From Niallia endozanthoxylica (GTDB lineage: Bacteria; Bacillota; Bacilli; Bacillales; Cytobacillaceae): a stretch of 64,000 bases of DNA. The notes under the pieces were generated by a model. It saw only the letters and a list, made by a program, of their open reading frames with translations. It ran no database searches and was not told the DNA's origin. How positions within the stretch are numbered: position 1 is the first letter of the stretch; every line of letters starts with the position of its first letter. Shown in pieces: positions 51,440 to 60,195 of this stretch. Both the position numbers and the translations under genes were made by a program. Where the stretch lies: the NCBI RefSeq assembly GCF_008710145.1, contig NZ_VYKL01000020.1, positions 57,100-121,099 on the forward strand. The letters run 5' to 3'.

Positions 51440-52525
51440 TTATTCAAATGTAATGCGATTCACTGTTTCACGGTCTAAGCGTTTAATCACTTCTACTACA
51501 AGCTTGACTGCATTTTCAAAATCATCACGGTGCAACATCGCAGCATGTGAGTGAATATACCTTGTAGCAATACCAATGGATAAAGCAGGAACACCTTTTG
51601 CTGTTACATGAATCGAACCGGCATCTGTCCCTCCTCCTGGAATGGACTCAAATTGATACGGAATATTCAGCTCATCAGCTGTGTCTGTTACTAAATCTCT
51701 CAAACCTTTGTGGGAAACCATGGAAGCATCGTACAGCACAATTTGCGGACCGTTACCCATTTTACTGAGCGCTTCTTTTTCTGTTACTCCCGGTATATCG
51801 CCAGCAATACCAACATCAACTGCAAAGCCAATATCAGGTTCAACTTTGAAAGTCGATGTTTTAGATCCGCGCAGACCCACTTCTTCTTGAACTGCTCCAA
51901 TCCCGTACACGACATTTGGATGATTAACCTCTTTTAACTGCTTTAAAACATTGATGGCAATTGCACATCCAATTCGATTATCCCAAGCTTTAGCTAAGAG
52001 CATTTTTTCATTATTCATGACCGTAAATTCAAAATATGGTGTCACCATATCACCCGGACGGACTCCCCACTCTTCCGCCTCTTCCTTGCTGGAGGCACCA
52101 ATATCAATAAACATATCTTTAATCTCATATGGCTTTTTACGTGCTTCAGGTGAGAGAATATGAGGCGGCTTTGAACCGATAACCCCCGTAATATCCCCTT
52201 TACGGGTAACAATGGTTACGCGCTGAGCCAGCAGGACCTGGTTCCACCATCCTCCGACAGTTTGAAACTTTAAAAATCCATTCTTGTCAATCTGGGTAAT
52301 CATGAAACCGACTTCGTCTAAATGACCAGTGACAATAATCTTGGGCCCGTTCTCATCACCAGTCTTTTTAGCAATGAGACTTCCTAAATTGTCCATTGTT
52401 ACTTCATCTGCATAAGGAGTTATGTATTTTTTCATGACTTCACGCACTTCACGTTCATTCCCAGGAATCCCTTTAGCATCCGTTAATTCTTTTAACATCG
52501 TCAAGGTTTCGTCTAAATTAGCCAT
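51440..52525 (-). CDS. ysdC: M42-family metalloaminopeptidase YsdC
   Basis: The 361-aa protein is an M42 (DNPEP/TET-type) aminopeptidase, probably a cytosolic dodecamer with two metal ions. Motifs in order: GHLDEVGFM (metal His and Asp, about residues 66-74), WDNRIGCA (about 180), QEEVGLRGS (catalytic Glu pair, about 212), [10 protein letters not shown] and the final metal site [11 protein letters not shown] near 319. Length matches B. subtilis YsdC. The ATG with AAAGGAG at 52525 was chosen over an upstream frame start. Confidence 0.92.
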   Translation of the reverse strand: MANLDETLTMLKELTDAKGIPGNEREVREVMKKYITPYADEVTMDNLGSLIAKKTGDENGPKIIVTGHLDEVGFMITQIDKNGFLKFQTVGGWWNQVLLAQRVTIVTRKGDITGVIGSKPPHILSPEARKKPYEIKDMFIDIGASSKEEAEEWGVRPGDMVTPYFEFTVMNNEKMLLAKAWDNRIGCAIAINVLKQLKEVNHPNVVYGIGAVQEEVGLRGSKTSTFKVEPDIGFAVDVGIAGDIPGVTEKEALSKMGNGPQIVLYDASMVSHKGLRDLVTDTADELNIPYQFESIPGGGTDAGSIHVTAKGVPALSIGIATRYIHSHAAMLHRDDFENAVKLVVEVIKRLDRETVNRITFE

Positions 52526-52638
52526 TGTTTCGACTCCTTTATTTGGTTTCTTTACTATTATACAAAAGGGCATTCTGTTTATACAAAAAATAGCATCTTC
52601 CACCTTTTAGATATTTTTCATTGAATAATATCTTTTAG

Positions 52639-52664
52639 TGAAACTTTTTCCTCTATCAAACGTA
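52639..52664 (+). promoter_or_regulatory. SigW promoter of ysdB
   Basis: TGAAAC (52639-52644), a spacer of exactly 16 bases, and CGTA (52661-52664) match the extracytoplasmic-function SigW consensus. B. subtilis ysdB belongs to the SigW regulon. The start codon lies about 30 bases downstream of the expected transcription start. Confidence 0.85.
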
Positions 52665-52699
52665 AAATAAGAAAACTATTAAAGAGGGGAGAATTTTCT

Positions 52700-53107
52700 A
52701 TGATGTGGCTCATACGCTTTTTACTATTCGCCCTCATTCTTTTTCTCATCTATCGAACCATAAAGTTTATCTTAAACCCAAAAAGAAAACTTGAACTTGC
52801 ACATGAACAAAAGCGTTTTTACCTTTTAGATGATCCTAACAATGTAAGAAAAAATTTCCTTCTTACATATAAAGGCGCACTTTTTGAAGGGGAAAAATAT
52901 TTAGGAACAACAAACACACAGTTTGATGTCGTATCGATTTTTATTTGGCCTCATAGCGTTAATGCATTGAAAGGGTTTGTTCGGGAGGATTTTCGTTTCC
53001 TTGAGCAAATAATCCAAGTTGATTATCCAAATGCCAAAATAGATTGGAAAAGCCCTGTCAAGGAATTTATCCAAAAAAACCATGATCCAGAAACTCCATA
53101 TGAATAA
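52700..53107 (+). CDS. ysdB: SigW-controlled membrane protein YsdB
   Basis: The 135-aa protein has one N-terminal membrane segment (about residues 3-20, WLIRFLLFALILFLIYRTI) followed by a soluble sigma-stress domain of unknown function (FYLLDDPNNVRKNFLLTYKG). It matches YsdB of B. subtilis in place and length. Its promoter is a SigW type, which points to a role in envelope stress. It ends in a strong terminator just after the stop codon. Confidence 0.88.
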   Translation: MMWLIRFLLFALILFLIYRTIKFILNPKRKLELAHEQKRFYLLDDPNNVRKNFLLTYKGALFEGEKYLGTTNTQFDVVSIFIWPHSVNALKGFVREDFRFLEQIIQVDYPNAKIDWKSPVKEFIQKNHDPETPYE

Positions 53108-53141
53108 ACAGAGGCTCCCCTTATCGGAAGCCTCTGTTTTA
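53106..53141 (+). terminator. Terminator of ysdB
   Basis: AACAGAGGCT and AGCCTCTGTTTT form the stem with an interior bulge, immediately after the ysdB stop codon. Confidence 0.85.
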
Positions 53142-53169
53142 TGTTTGGCTTTATTTATAAACAATGTTA

Positions 53170-53250
53170 ATTTTGACTCATCTAAGAAGTGACCTTTCAG
53201 CATAGCTGAAAGGCGTGAGAAATGGACATTTCCCACAGATGAGTCAAAAT
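53170..53250 (+). repeat. R2 repeat, short copy
   Basis: The 81-base element is closed by a perfect 14-bp inverted repeat, ATTTTGACTCATCT (53170-53183) and its complement (53237-53250). Inside are CCTTTCAGC-ata-GCTGAAAGG (53193-53213) and GTGAGAAATG-ga-CATTTCCCAC (53215-53236, one mismatch). It aligns in reverse orientation with the larger copy at 62388-62529. It lies in the intergenic gap between ysdB and the TVP38 gene. Confidence 0.88.
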
Positions 53251-53310
53251 CAGACTTACCAACATGGTTCACCAATAAAGCTTTATATTTATATCATTGG
53301 TACCTTTCCC

Positions 53311-53886
53311 TTACGCTTGACCTGTTTTAAAAAATTCACGCCATTTAATTATAGATGCTTTCTCTCTAAACAAATAAGCAAGAATCATTAAGGAAAATAA
53401 GATAATGGCAATAATCGTTGGGGTAAAACCTCTAATAAATTGCCCAAAGACCGAGAAAAAGAATGCTAGCGGAAGATTAGAAAAGAAACAATTCTTTACA
53501 TAAGCTTTAAATTCATGCTTTTTTTCGATTAAACAAAAATTAAGCAAATGATAATGAATAAAAGGGATTAAACGTAATATCGCCGTTTGTGCAACCGTAA
53601 TATTTCGGTATTCACCAAACCATTTCTTTTTCAAATAGGATAGTTTTTCATGCGTTTTTGGCAGCTTACCTACCACAAAATAAAAACAAACAGAGCTTAT
53701 CATCAAGCCAATTAGAGAATAGATTGTTCCAAGGACGGAGCCAAAGAGAATCCCACCCGTCATACAGACCAGCGTTACGGGTATAAATAGAAACTGACGC
53801 AAAATATGAAAGAGAATAAAAGCAATCGGAGCCAATATCCCGCCCGCTTTGACGAGAATGAATAAGATCGAAAGACTCTCATCCAT
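53311..53886 (-). CDS. TVP38/TMEM64-family membrane protein
   Basis: The 191-aa protein has four to six hydrophobic segments and the SNARE-associated/DedA-superfamily layout: a Gly-rich reentrant segment (TGGILFGSVLGTIYSLIG, about residues 43-60) and RLIPFIHYHLLNFCLI (about 104-119) in place of the usual RxxPxxPxxxxNY motif. The family moves or organises lipids; the substrate is unknown. AGAAGGTGG precedes the ATG. In B. subtilis the related gene ytxB lies between thrS and ytxC, so this could be a relocated homologue or a different paralogue. Confidence 0.75.
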   Translation of the reverse strand: MDESLSILFILVKAGGILAPIAFILFHILRQFLFIPVTLVCMTGGILFGSVLGTIYSLIGLMISSVCFYFVVGKLPKTHEKLSYLKKKWFGEYRNITVAQTAILRLIPFIHYHLLNFCLIEKKHEFKAYVKNCFFSNLPLAFFFSVFGQFIRGFTPTIIAIILFSLMILAYLFREKASIIKWREFFKTGQA

Positions 53887-53958
53887 GTTTCCACCTTCTC
53901 CCTGCCTATTTCTTGTTGTCTTTACAGCTTATCATCAAACAAGGAAGGTTATGACAAT

Positions 53959-54219
53959 TTAGATAAAATAGAATAAAAGAAAGAGGTCAATTACTGCCAG
54001 GAGCTGAAATCCAATCTTAAAGGATAAACGCTTTGTTTTGTGTCTGAACATATTCATCCCAACAGCCGTACCAACGGCTCCCCCAATAATAGCTATGATC
54101 CAAAGAGTTTGCTCACTTATTCGATATTGATGTTTGATTGCTCTCTGTTTATCCATTTTCATAATTAAAAGACCAATAATATTGATGAGAAAAAAGTATA
54201 TAACGATAAATCCAGTCAT
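53959..54219 (-). CDS. ysdA: DUF1294 family membrane protein YsdA
   Basis: The 86-aa protein has membrane segments at about residues 4-21, 38-56 and 68-86. The signature KMDKQRAIKHQYRISEQTLW and FRHKT(K)RLSFKIGF is that of DUF1294, a family with unknown function. It lies after rplT as in B. subtilis, separated from it by a terminator, so it is a separate unit. Confidence 0.9.
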   Translation of the reverse strand: MTGFIVIYFFLINIIGLLIMKMDKQRAIKHQYRISEQTLWIIAIIGGAVGTAVGMNMFRHKTKRLSFKIGFQLLAVIDLFLLFYFI

Positions 54220-54254
54220 AAAACAACCCCCTATGTATATTTCTCAGCCTCATG

Positions 54255-54289
54255 CAAAAAGCCACTCTCTATAAAGAGAATGGCTTTTA
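54255..54289 (-). terminator. Terminator of infC-rpmI-rplT
   Basis: AAAAGCCATTCTC and GAGAGTGGCTTTTTGC on the minus strand form a strong stem right after rplT. Confidence 0.9.
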
Positions 54290-54298
54290 TTAAACGAA

Positions 54299-54658
54299 TT
54301 ATTTGCTTAAGTTTGCTTTTGCAACAGTTGCTAATTCAGCAAATGCATTTGCATCACTTATAGCTAGTTCAGCAAGCATTTTGCGGTTTACTTCGATACC
54401 AGCAAGCTTTAATCCGTGCATTAAACGGCTGTATGAAAGACCGTTGATACGTGCAGCTGCATTGATACGAGTAATCCAAAGCTTACGGAAGTCACGCTTC
54501 TTCTGACGACGATCACGATAAGCGTATTGTAATGACTTCATTACTTGTTGATTGGCAACTTTATATAATGTATGTTTTGAACCGAAATAACCTTTAGCTA
54601 ATTTAAGAACCTTTTTACGACGTTTGCGAGTAACTGTACCGCCTTTTACACGTGGCAT
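54299..54658 (-). CDS. rplT: 50S ribosomal protein L20
   Basis: L20 is an early-assembly protein that binds 23S rRNA and represses its own operon. The 119-aa protein begins [20 protein letters not shown] and has the [20 protein letters not shown] region; both features are typical. It is last in infC-rpmI-rplT, 33 bases after rpmI. The autoregulatory RNA target is the leader upstream of infC. Confidence 0.98.
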   Translation of the reverse strand: MPRVKGGTVTRKRRKKVLKLAKGYFGSKHTLYKVANQQVMKSLQYAYRDRRQKKRDFRKLWITRINAAARINGLSYSRLMHGLKLAGIEVNRKMLAELAISDANAFAELATVAKANLSK

Positions 54659-54691
54659 ATGGTTTCCCTCCTGTTATCATGTACTTTCCTA

Positions 54692-54892
54692 TTACTTGAT
54701 GTTGTCTAATAAATGACGAATACGTTTGAAATCACCTTTAGAAACTAAAGCACCTTTACGAAGTTTACGCTTTTGTTTCGTAGATTTATTTGCGAATAAG
54801 TGGCTTGTATATGCGTGGTCACGCTTTAATTTACCAGATCCAGTTTTTCTGAAACGCTTTGCAGCGCCGCGGTGAGTTTTCATTTTTGGCAT
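54692..54892 (-). CDS. rpmI: 50S ribosomal protein L35
   Basis: The 66-aa basic protein begins [20 protein letters not shown] and ends [10 protein letters not shown], the full length of bacterial L35. GAGGAGG precedes the ATG. It lies between infC and rplT in the conserved operon. Confidence 0.98.
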   Translation of the reverse strand: MPKMKTHRGAAKRFRKTGSGKLKRDHAYTSHLFANKSTKQKRKLRKGALVSKGDFKRIRHLLDNIK

Positions 54893-54907
54893 TTGGTATT
54901 CCTCCTC

Positions 54908-55423
54908 TTACTTTTCGTTTTTAGGTGCTAAGACCATGAACATGCTTCTTCCATCCATTTTCGGATGTGATTCAATAGTCGCAATTTCTTTACATGCTTC
55001 AGAGAAACGGACTAATACACGTTGTCCAATTTCTTTATGTGTGATTGCACGTCCTTTAAATCGGATGGATGCTTTCACTTTATCGCCTTTTTCAAGGAAT
55101 TTAATCGCATTTCGAAGCTTTGTATTGAAATCATGCTCATCAATAGTCGGGCTTAAGCGAACTTCTTTGATATTGATAATCTTTTGATTTTTACGTGCTT
55201 CTTTTTCTTTCTTCTGCTGTTCGAATTTGAACTTTCCATAATCCATAATACGGCCTACTGGAGGTTTTGCATTCGGAGCAACCAGAACAAGATCAAGATT
55301 GACGCGAGCAGCAATTTCAAGTGCTTCGTTCTTTGATTTAATTCCTAACTGTTCACCGTTTTGATCAATAAGACGAATTTCGCGAGCACGAATTCCCTCA
55401 TTTAATAACATATCTTTGCTAAT
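54908..55423 (-). CDS. infC: Translation initiation factor IF-3 (ATT start)
   Basis: IF-3 prevents premature subunit joining and checks the start codon. The 171-aa protein begins (M)[20 protein letters not shown]; the N and C domains are separated by a Lys-rich linker ([15 protein letters not shown]). The start is ATT at 55421-55423: GGAGGTG lies seven bases upstream, while the first ATG (55411) is 19 bases away. ATT at infC is a conserved autoregulatory feature, since IF-3 discriminates against its own codon. It leads rpmI and rplT. Confidence 0.96.
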   Translation of the reverse strand: MSKDMLLNEGIRAREIRLIDQNGEQLGIKSKNEALEIAARVNLDLVLVAPNAKPPVGRIMDYGKFKFEQQKKEKEARKNQKIINIKEVRLSPTIDEHDFNTKLRNAIKFLEKGDKVKASIRFKGRAITHKEIGQRVLVRFSEACKEIATIESHPKMDGRSMFMVLAPKNEK

Positions 55424-55489
55424 AGTTAAACACCTCCGGGGTTTTATAAGAATACAAAGTTTAGGTCAAGAATCACCTGATCCTGTGAC

Positions 55490-55660
55490 AACAGGTATAT
55501 ATAACATCAACAAAAAAGTGTGGGTGAATACACCCACACTTTACGAAACCGTTCATCACTAATAAAAGTCTTCGCAAAACCTGTCAACTGCCTCATGCGT
55601 CAATCAGGTGAGAAGCGGGTGCTTCTTCTTTTCCTAAAAGTATTCAATTTCAACTGTTTC
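55490..55660 (-). ncRNA. L20-type autoregulatory leader of infC-rpmI-rplT
   Basis: The leader from the promoter (55661-55690) to infC contains several pairing segments, then the strong terminator AAAGTGTGGGTG/CACCCACACTTTTTT (55512-55543). This arrangement, upstream of infC, is that of the Bacillus L20 leader, where L20 binding causes premature termination. The segment between terminator and infC (55424-55510) has no T-rich stem. I identified it by position and layout, not by a covariance search. Confidence 0.8.
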
Positions 55661-55690
55661 ACTATATCACAAATGATATTGTTATGTCAA
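55661..55690 (-). promoter_or_regulatory. Promoter of infC-rpmI-rplT
   Basis: TTGACA (55685-55690) and TATAGT (55661-55666), 18 bases apart, on the minus strand. The 120 bases between here and the thrS stop show no clear terminator. Confidence 0.8.
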
Positions 55691-55813
55691 AGGAATAATT
55701 AATTTTTTATCACAACAAAAAGAATCTTAACAAATAAATGAATATCTTGCAATAGTTTTTTGCCATCCATTTATTCCCTTCATCATTTGGATATAGTAAA
55801 AACCATTAAGAAG

Positions 55814-57745
55814 TTACTTATTCACTTCAACTTTTAGTCCGCTGACAAAGTCTGCAAAAGGCACCGTTTCAGATTTTTGCTCGCCGTATTTACGAACATT
55901 CACAGCCTCTTCTGCTACTTCCTTATCACCTACAACTAACATGTATGGAATTTTTTGCATTTGCGCTTCACGAATCTTATAGCCGATTTTTTCATTACGT
56001 GCATCCAGTTCCACACGGAAACCATTTGCTTTTAATTGATCATGCACTTTTTTCGCATAGTCATAATGTACATCAGGAGAAACCGGAATGACTTGAACTT
56101 GAACAGGTGCCAGCCATGTTGGAAGAGCTCCCTTATATTCTTCAATTAGGAAGGCAACAAAACGTTCCATTGTTGAAACAACACCACGGTGGATAACGAC
56201 AGGGCGGTGCGGCTTGCCATCTTCCCCAACATAAGTTAGATCAAATCGCTCAGGAAGCAAGAAATCAAGCTGAACAGTAGAAAGAGTCTCTTCTTTTCCT
56301 AACGCTGTTTTCACCTGTACGTCAAGCTTCGGACCATAGAAAGCAGCTTCTCCCTCTGCTTCGTAATAGTCAACGTCCATTTCATCAATAACTTCCTTCA
56401 GCATGCTTTGTGCCTTTTCCCACATTTCATCATCATCATAATACTTTTCTGTATTTTCCGGATCACGATAGGATAAACGGAAGGAGTAATCTGTAAAATT
56501 AAAGTCTTTATACACTTCTAAAATTAGCTCTACAACCCGTTTAAACTCTTCCTTGATTTGATCAGGGCGGACAAAGATGTGAGCATCATTTAACGTCATG
56601 CCGCGTACACGCTGTAAACCGGATAAGGCACCAGACATTTCATAGCGGTGCATCGTTCCAAGTTCGGCAATTCGAATGGGAAGTTCACGGTAGCTGTGCA
56701 TGGAATTTTTATAAACCATCATATGGTGCGGACAATTCATCGGACGAAGAACAAGCTGCTCATTATCCATATCCATGACAGGGAACATGTCTTCTTGATA
56801 ATGCTCCCAGTGGCCGGAAGTTTTATATAATTCAACATTTGCCATAATTGGTGTATAGACGTGATCATAGCCAAGGCTGACCTCTTTATCGACAATATAG
56901 CGTTCGATAATACGGCGAATGGTTGCACCCTTTGGAAGCCATAATGGCAAACCTTGTCCAACCTGCTGGGAATGAGTAAATAAATTAAGCTCTTTCCCAA
57001 TTTTTCGATGATCTCGCTCCTTTGCTTCCTCAAGCAGACGTAAATGCTCGTCCAAATCCTCTTTTTTGAAGAATGCAGTACCGTAGATACGCTGCAGCAT
57101 TTTATTATTACTGTCGCCGCGCCAATAGGCACCAGCAATACTTAACAGTTTGAATTCTCTTAATTTCCCTGTTGATGGGACATGAACACCGCGACAAAGA
57201 TCGAAGAACTCTCCCTGTTCATAAATCGTTACCGTTTCATCTTCAGGAATCGCTTCGACAAGCTCAATTTTGTACTCATCGCCAATTTCTTTATAAATTT
57301 GAATGGCTTCCCCGCGGCTTACTTCTTTACGGGTAATTGGAAGATTTTCATTAATAATCTTCTTCATTTCTTTTTCAATAAGCGGCAGGTCCTCTGGTGT
57401 TAGTGATTCCGGCATATCAATATCATAATAAAATCCACTTTCAATAACTGGTCCAACACCAAGCTTAACGTCTTTATATAAACGTTTAATCGCCTGTGCC
57501 ATCAAGTGGGCACTGCTGTGACGCAGAATTTCCAATGCCTCTGGCTGATCTTGAGTAATAATCTCAATGGCACCATTCTCTTCAATTGGACGTTTTAAAT
57601 CATACATCACACCGTCAAGCTTTCCTGCCAATGCCTTTTTCTTTAAACCTGAACTAATAGAAGCAGCGATATCTTCTGTTGTTGTTCCTTTTGGAAACTC
57701 CTTTACAGCTCCATCTGGAAACGAAATTTTCACAATCTCTGACAT
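55814..57745 (-). CDS. thrS: Threonyl-tRNA synthetase
   Basis: ThrS charges tRNA-Thr and edits serine. The 643-aa protein has a TGS domain (residues 1-62), the editing domain with [14 protein letters not shown] (about residues 75-88), the class II core with zinc ligand Cys in RPMNCPHHM (about 336-344), motif 2 ([23 protein letters not shown]) and the anticodon-binding domain after about 540. GAGGAGG lies before the ATG. It is monocistronic behind a Thr T-box. Confidence 0.98.
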   Translation of the reverse strand: MSEIVKISFPDGAVKEFPKGTTTEDIAASISSGLKKKALAGKLDGVMYDLKRPIEENGAIEIITQDQPEALEILRHSSAHLMAQAIKRLYKDVKLGVGPVIESGFYYDIDMPESLTPEDLPLIEKEMKKIINENLPITRKEVSRGEAIQIYKEIGDEYKIELVEAIPEDETVTIYEQGEFFDLCRGVHVPSTGKLREFKLLSIAGAYWRGDSNNKMLQRIYGTAFFKKEDLDEHLRLLEEAKERDHRKIGKELNLFTHSQQVGQGLPLWLPKGATIRRIIERYIVDKEVSLGYDHVYTPIMANVELYKTSGHWEHYQEDMFPVMDMDNEQLVLRPMNCPHHMMVYKNSMHSYRELPIRIAELGTMHRYEMSGALSGLQRVRGMTLNDAHIFVRPDQIKEEFKRVVELILEVYKDFNFTDYSFRLSYRDPENTEKYYDDDEMWEKAQSMLKEVIDEMDVDYYEAEGEAAFYGPKLDVQVKTALGKEETLSTVQLDFLLPERFDLTYVGEDGKPHRPVVIHRGVVSTMERFVAFLIEEYKGALPTWLAPVQVQVIPVSPDVHYDYAKKVHDQLKANGFRVELDARNEKIGYKIREAQMQKIPYMLVVGDKEVAEEAVNVRKYGEQKSETVPFADFVSGLKVEVNK

Positions 57746-57763
57746 GTCTTTTCCTCCTCAATA

Positions 57764-57888
57764 GAAATGCGGAGCGCCTGTTCACCCTTAGACACAGCAT
57801 AAGACGAGCCGGCATGAAGGTTGTACTTTAACCTTCTTGACGGATTGGCTAGACCCAAGAGGGGGGTAGGCGCTGAAGCTAGACACAA
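57764..57888 (-). repeat. GC-rich repeat-like segment in the thrS leader
   Basis: On the minus strand this begins GTGTCTAGCTTCAGCGCCTA and ends AGGCGCTCCGC, so AGCGCCT and AGGCGCT (57868-57874 and 57773-57779) can close it. Inside is the hairpin GAAGGTT-aaagtac-AACCTTC (57816-57836). It is more GC-rich than its surroundings. I recall similar GTCTAGCTxCAGCGCC segments as dispersed intergenic repeats in other Bacillaceae, but this was not checked. It sits between the T-box terminator and the thrS start. Confidence 0.6.
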
Positions 57889-57913
57889 TTTAACTTCAAA
57901 ATCCGCTCAAAAT

Positions 57914-58200
57914 AAAAAGCTCCTCCCTAAAAAAAGGGACGAGCTGTTAGACACGTGGTTCCACCCTACTTCTCATTTTCGCATGAGCAAAAACGACTTC
58001 GTAGTAAGATAACGGTTTGTTTCCGTCTTCCGATACTCAAACGGTTAAGCAGACAAAATGCTTGCTACTTCATTTTTTCCCGGCAGAAGTTTAGAGGTGG
58101 TAAGTAATCAATCCGTGTTAGGAAGGTTTCAGCCTAGCCTTCCCTCTCTATAAACCGTAAAAGAATACTCATGTCCTCATCATTACATTTTTATATCCAT
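57914..58200 (-). ncRNA. T-box leader, threonine specific (thrS)
   Basis: On the minus strand the T-box core AGGGTGGAACCACG is at 57955-57968, and Stem I has ACC-ACCTCT with specifier ACC (Thr) at 58099-58101. The terminator hairpin (57914-57945, AGCTCGTCCC pairing with AGGGAGGAGCTTTTT) follows. Uncharged tRNA-Thr should favour the antiterminator and expression of thrS. Confidence 0.93.
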
Positions 58201-58211
58201 TCTATGTACGT

Positions 58212-58240
58212 ATTATAGTAATTACTATTTCTAAAATCAA
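58212..58240 (-). promoter_or_regulatory. Promoter of thrS
   Basis: TTGATT (58235-58240) and TATAAT (58212-58217), 17 bases apart, on the minus strand, immediately upstream of the T-box leader. Confidence 0.8.
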
Positions 58241-58246
58241 GAGCTT

Positions 58247-59140
58247 TTATATTTTTTTGTCGAAAGAGGTGTCCTGCTGCTTTTTATATTTTTCAATAGA
58301 TGCTAGAGGACGACTGATAATCCGTTCTTCAAAGATATTTCGGATAGTTCGGACAATGGGTTGATCAGGATCATCTGTATAGATATAAATCTGTGATGGA
58401 GCAAGAGAAAGTAATGGAGCAATGGTAATCGAATCAACATATACAGGGTGATTGATTAACAGCCGACGGTCAATCATTTTTGCCAAATCTCCCCGTTTAA
58501 TTTCCTCGAATTGTTCATTAAAAAAGGTAATAACATCAGATAATAACAAATGAAGTTGTTTCAATTTAGGCTCTCTGTTCACCAAAAACTCCCGAAGAGT
58601 TTGGATAAACATTTGATATTCCTGCTCCAATTTATATTCATCAAGTGACAATTCAACGTATTTTTTCAATTCGTTAAAAAAATTCCGCAGCCGGAAGGTA
58701 ATAAACGAATCAAAGGAAAGTAACGCCGTTTGCTCTTCAACCCAGTCATTAATAAGGTTTGATAAATAATCCTTCATATTCATTTTTGGGACAAATACTG
58801 ATAGTTCTTCCAATTTGCCTTCTAGAACTGAATGTACAATATCAATGATTTGCTGCTGTTCTTCTTCGTCTCGATAATGATAATGGGCAGCGAGAATATG
58901 TCTTAACCAATCATTTAATTTAACTGTCAGCATAAATTGACATAAGGACTGTTTAATCCATTGAGAAAAAACTTTTTTATCTTCTTTACGGAAAGTTTCC
59001 TCAATATACTTGCATTGAACTATATGTGAATCTTCATAATGAAGAGTATATTTAGCAAATGACTCGTAGTCTAATAATTGTTGTAAAAAACCATACAACC
59101 TTTTTGCATCCTCTTTATGCTGGAAATGGATTTCAATCAA
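58247..59140 (-). CDS. ytxC: Sporulation protein YtxC
   Basis: The 297-aa protein matches the YtxC family in length and position between dnaI and thrS. It is rich in aromatic and charged residues (LLDYESFAKYTLHYEDSHIVQ, about residues 22-42), has no signal, and ends in a coil. A Cys- or metal-rich motif is not seen. The start is TTG preceded by AGGGGGGAG. Its role in sporulation is not well defined. It follows dnaI after a terminator. Confidence 0.85.
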   Translation of the reverse strand: MIEIHFQHKEDAKRLYGFLQQLLDYESFAKYTLHYEDSHIVQCKYIEETFRKEDKKVFSQWIKQSLCQFMLTVKLNDWLRHILAAHYHYRDEEEQQQIIDIVHSVLEGKLEELSVFVPKMNMKDYLSNLINDWVEEQTALLSFDSFITFRLRNFFNELKKYVELSLDEYKLEQEYQMFIQTLREFLVNREPKLKQLHLLLSDVITFFNEQFEEIKRGDLAKMIDRRLLINHPVYVDSITIAPLLSLAPSQIYIYTDDPDQPIVRTIRNIFEERIISRPLASIEKYKKQQDTSFDKKI

Positions 59141-59241
59141 CCGTCTCCCCCCTTTACATTTCTTTGATTATATGTATATGGGGACCTTGGACAAATTAGA
59201 ATCAGCTCCTATATAAAAGTGCAGGTTCTTTGCTACTAGAC

Positions 59242-59268
59242 AAAAAAAACCGGCTGTTCAGCCGGTTA
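59242..59268 (-). terminator. Terminator of dnaB-dnaI
   Basis: AACCGGCT and AGCCGGTT with a four-base loop, then eight T residues on the minus strand, directly after dnaI. Confidence 0.9.
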
Positions 59269-60195
59269 GTTTCTCCTATTTCTGCCTGTCACATAGACTG
59301 GCTCTGACAAATACTTAATTCTCTCCATTATTCTTCTAGCCTTAACCTTTTCTTCTTCACCGCGCTGGCTGTAGGTAAGATGGTGCTCAAGCCCCTGGAA
59401 GTCATAATTGGACGTGAAAAAGGTTGGTAAATTATCAAGCATACGAAATTGAAGAATGGGACCAAGAATTTCATCTCTTACCCAGCTTGACATTGTTTCT
59501 GCTCCGATATCATCAAGCATCAGAACCGGCATTTTTTTGATTACTTCCAATTTTTCATTTAATGTTTGATCACCAATTGAACCTTTTAATTCCCTGAATA
59601 ATTCCGGCACATAAACAATCATGGAAGAAACCTTTTTTTGTGCCAATTCGTTAGCAATAGCGCCTAAAAGATAGGATTTCCCAACCCCAAACTGTCCATA
59701 TAAATACAAACCTTTATTAACTTCCCCTTCTTTATAATTGATCACAAAAGCAAGTGCTTTTTGAATCGCATCTGTACGAGCCTCATCTTTTTCCATATCA
59801 TAGAAGGACGCGCGTAATATATCTTTAGGTACATACAGGCTTTGAATGAGCTTTTCATTTCTTCTTTTTTCATCGTCCAGTATTTTATTCGGACATTTGT
59901 CATAATGAATCTCAATGGAGCCTCTCGAAATCACTAATTCAGGGTGATACCCCTTCATTAAATTAATGCATCCGCCAAGACTTGGACATTTATCACATTT
60001 TTTACTTTGATTCGCATATTCATGAAGCTTCATCATGCTATTTTCAATCATTTGAGGAGTTAATTCATCCTTATGTTTAAGCATAAATGCTTTTACTTCA
60101 GGATTCTCCAAAATATTCCTTTTCATTTCTTGATACTTTTTTTGAAAATTTTCATTTCTGCCTAACCGTTTCAACGTTTCATTTATTTTCTCCAT
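59266..60195 (-). CDS. dnaI: Primosomal protein DnaI (helicase loader)
   Basis: DnaI loads the replicative helicase DnaC at oriC and at restart sites. The 309-aa protein has an N-terminal helicase-binding domain with the zinc ligands CDKCPSLGGC and CPN (about residues 66-100) and an AAA+ domain with Walker A GQFGVGKS (about 165-172) and Walker B MLDDIGAE (about 226). The ATG with GAGGTGG at 60195 was chosen; it overlaps the dnaB stop by 17 bases. Confidence 0.95.
   Translation of the reverse strand: MEKINETLKRLGRNENFQKKYQEMKRNILENPEVKAFMLKHKDELTPQMIENSMMKLHEYANQSKKCDKCPSLGGCINLMKGYHPELVISRGSIEIHYDKCPNKILDDEKRRNEKLIQSLYVPKDILRASFYDMEKDEARTDAIQKALAFVINYKEGEVNKGLYLYGQFGVGKSYLLGAIANELAQKKVSSMIVYVPELFRELKGSIGDQTLNEKLEVIKKMPVLMLDDIGAETMSSWVRDEILGPILQFRMLDNLPTFFTSNYDFQGLEHHLTYSQRGEEEKVKARRIMERIKYLSEPVYVTGRNRRN

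Noticed and set aside
53170..53250. CRISPR array or prophage attachment site at the palindromic repeats
   Set aside because: There are no regularly spaced direct repeats, no cas genes, and no integrase or phage genes in the window.
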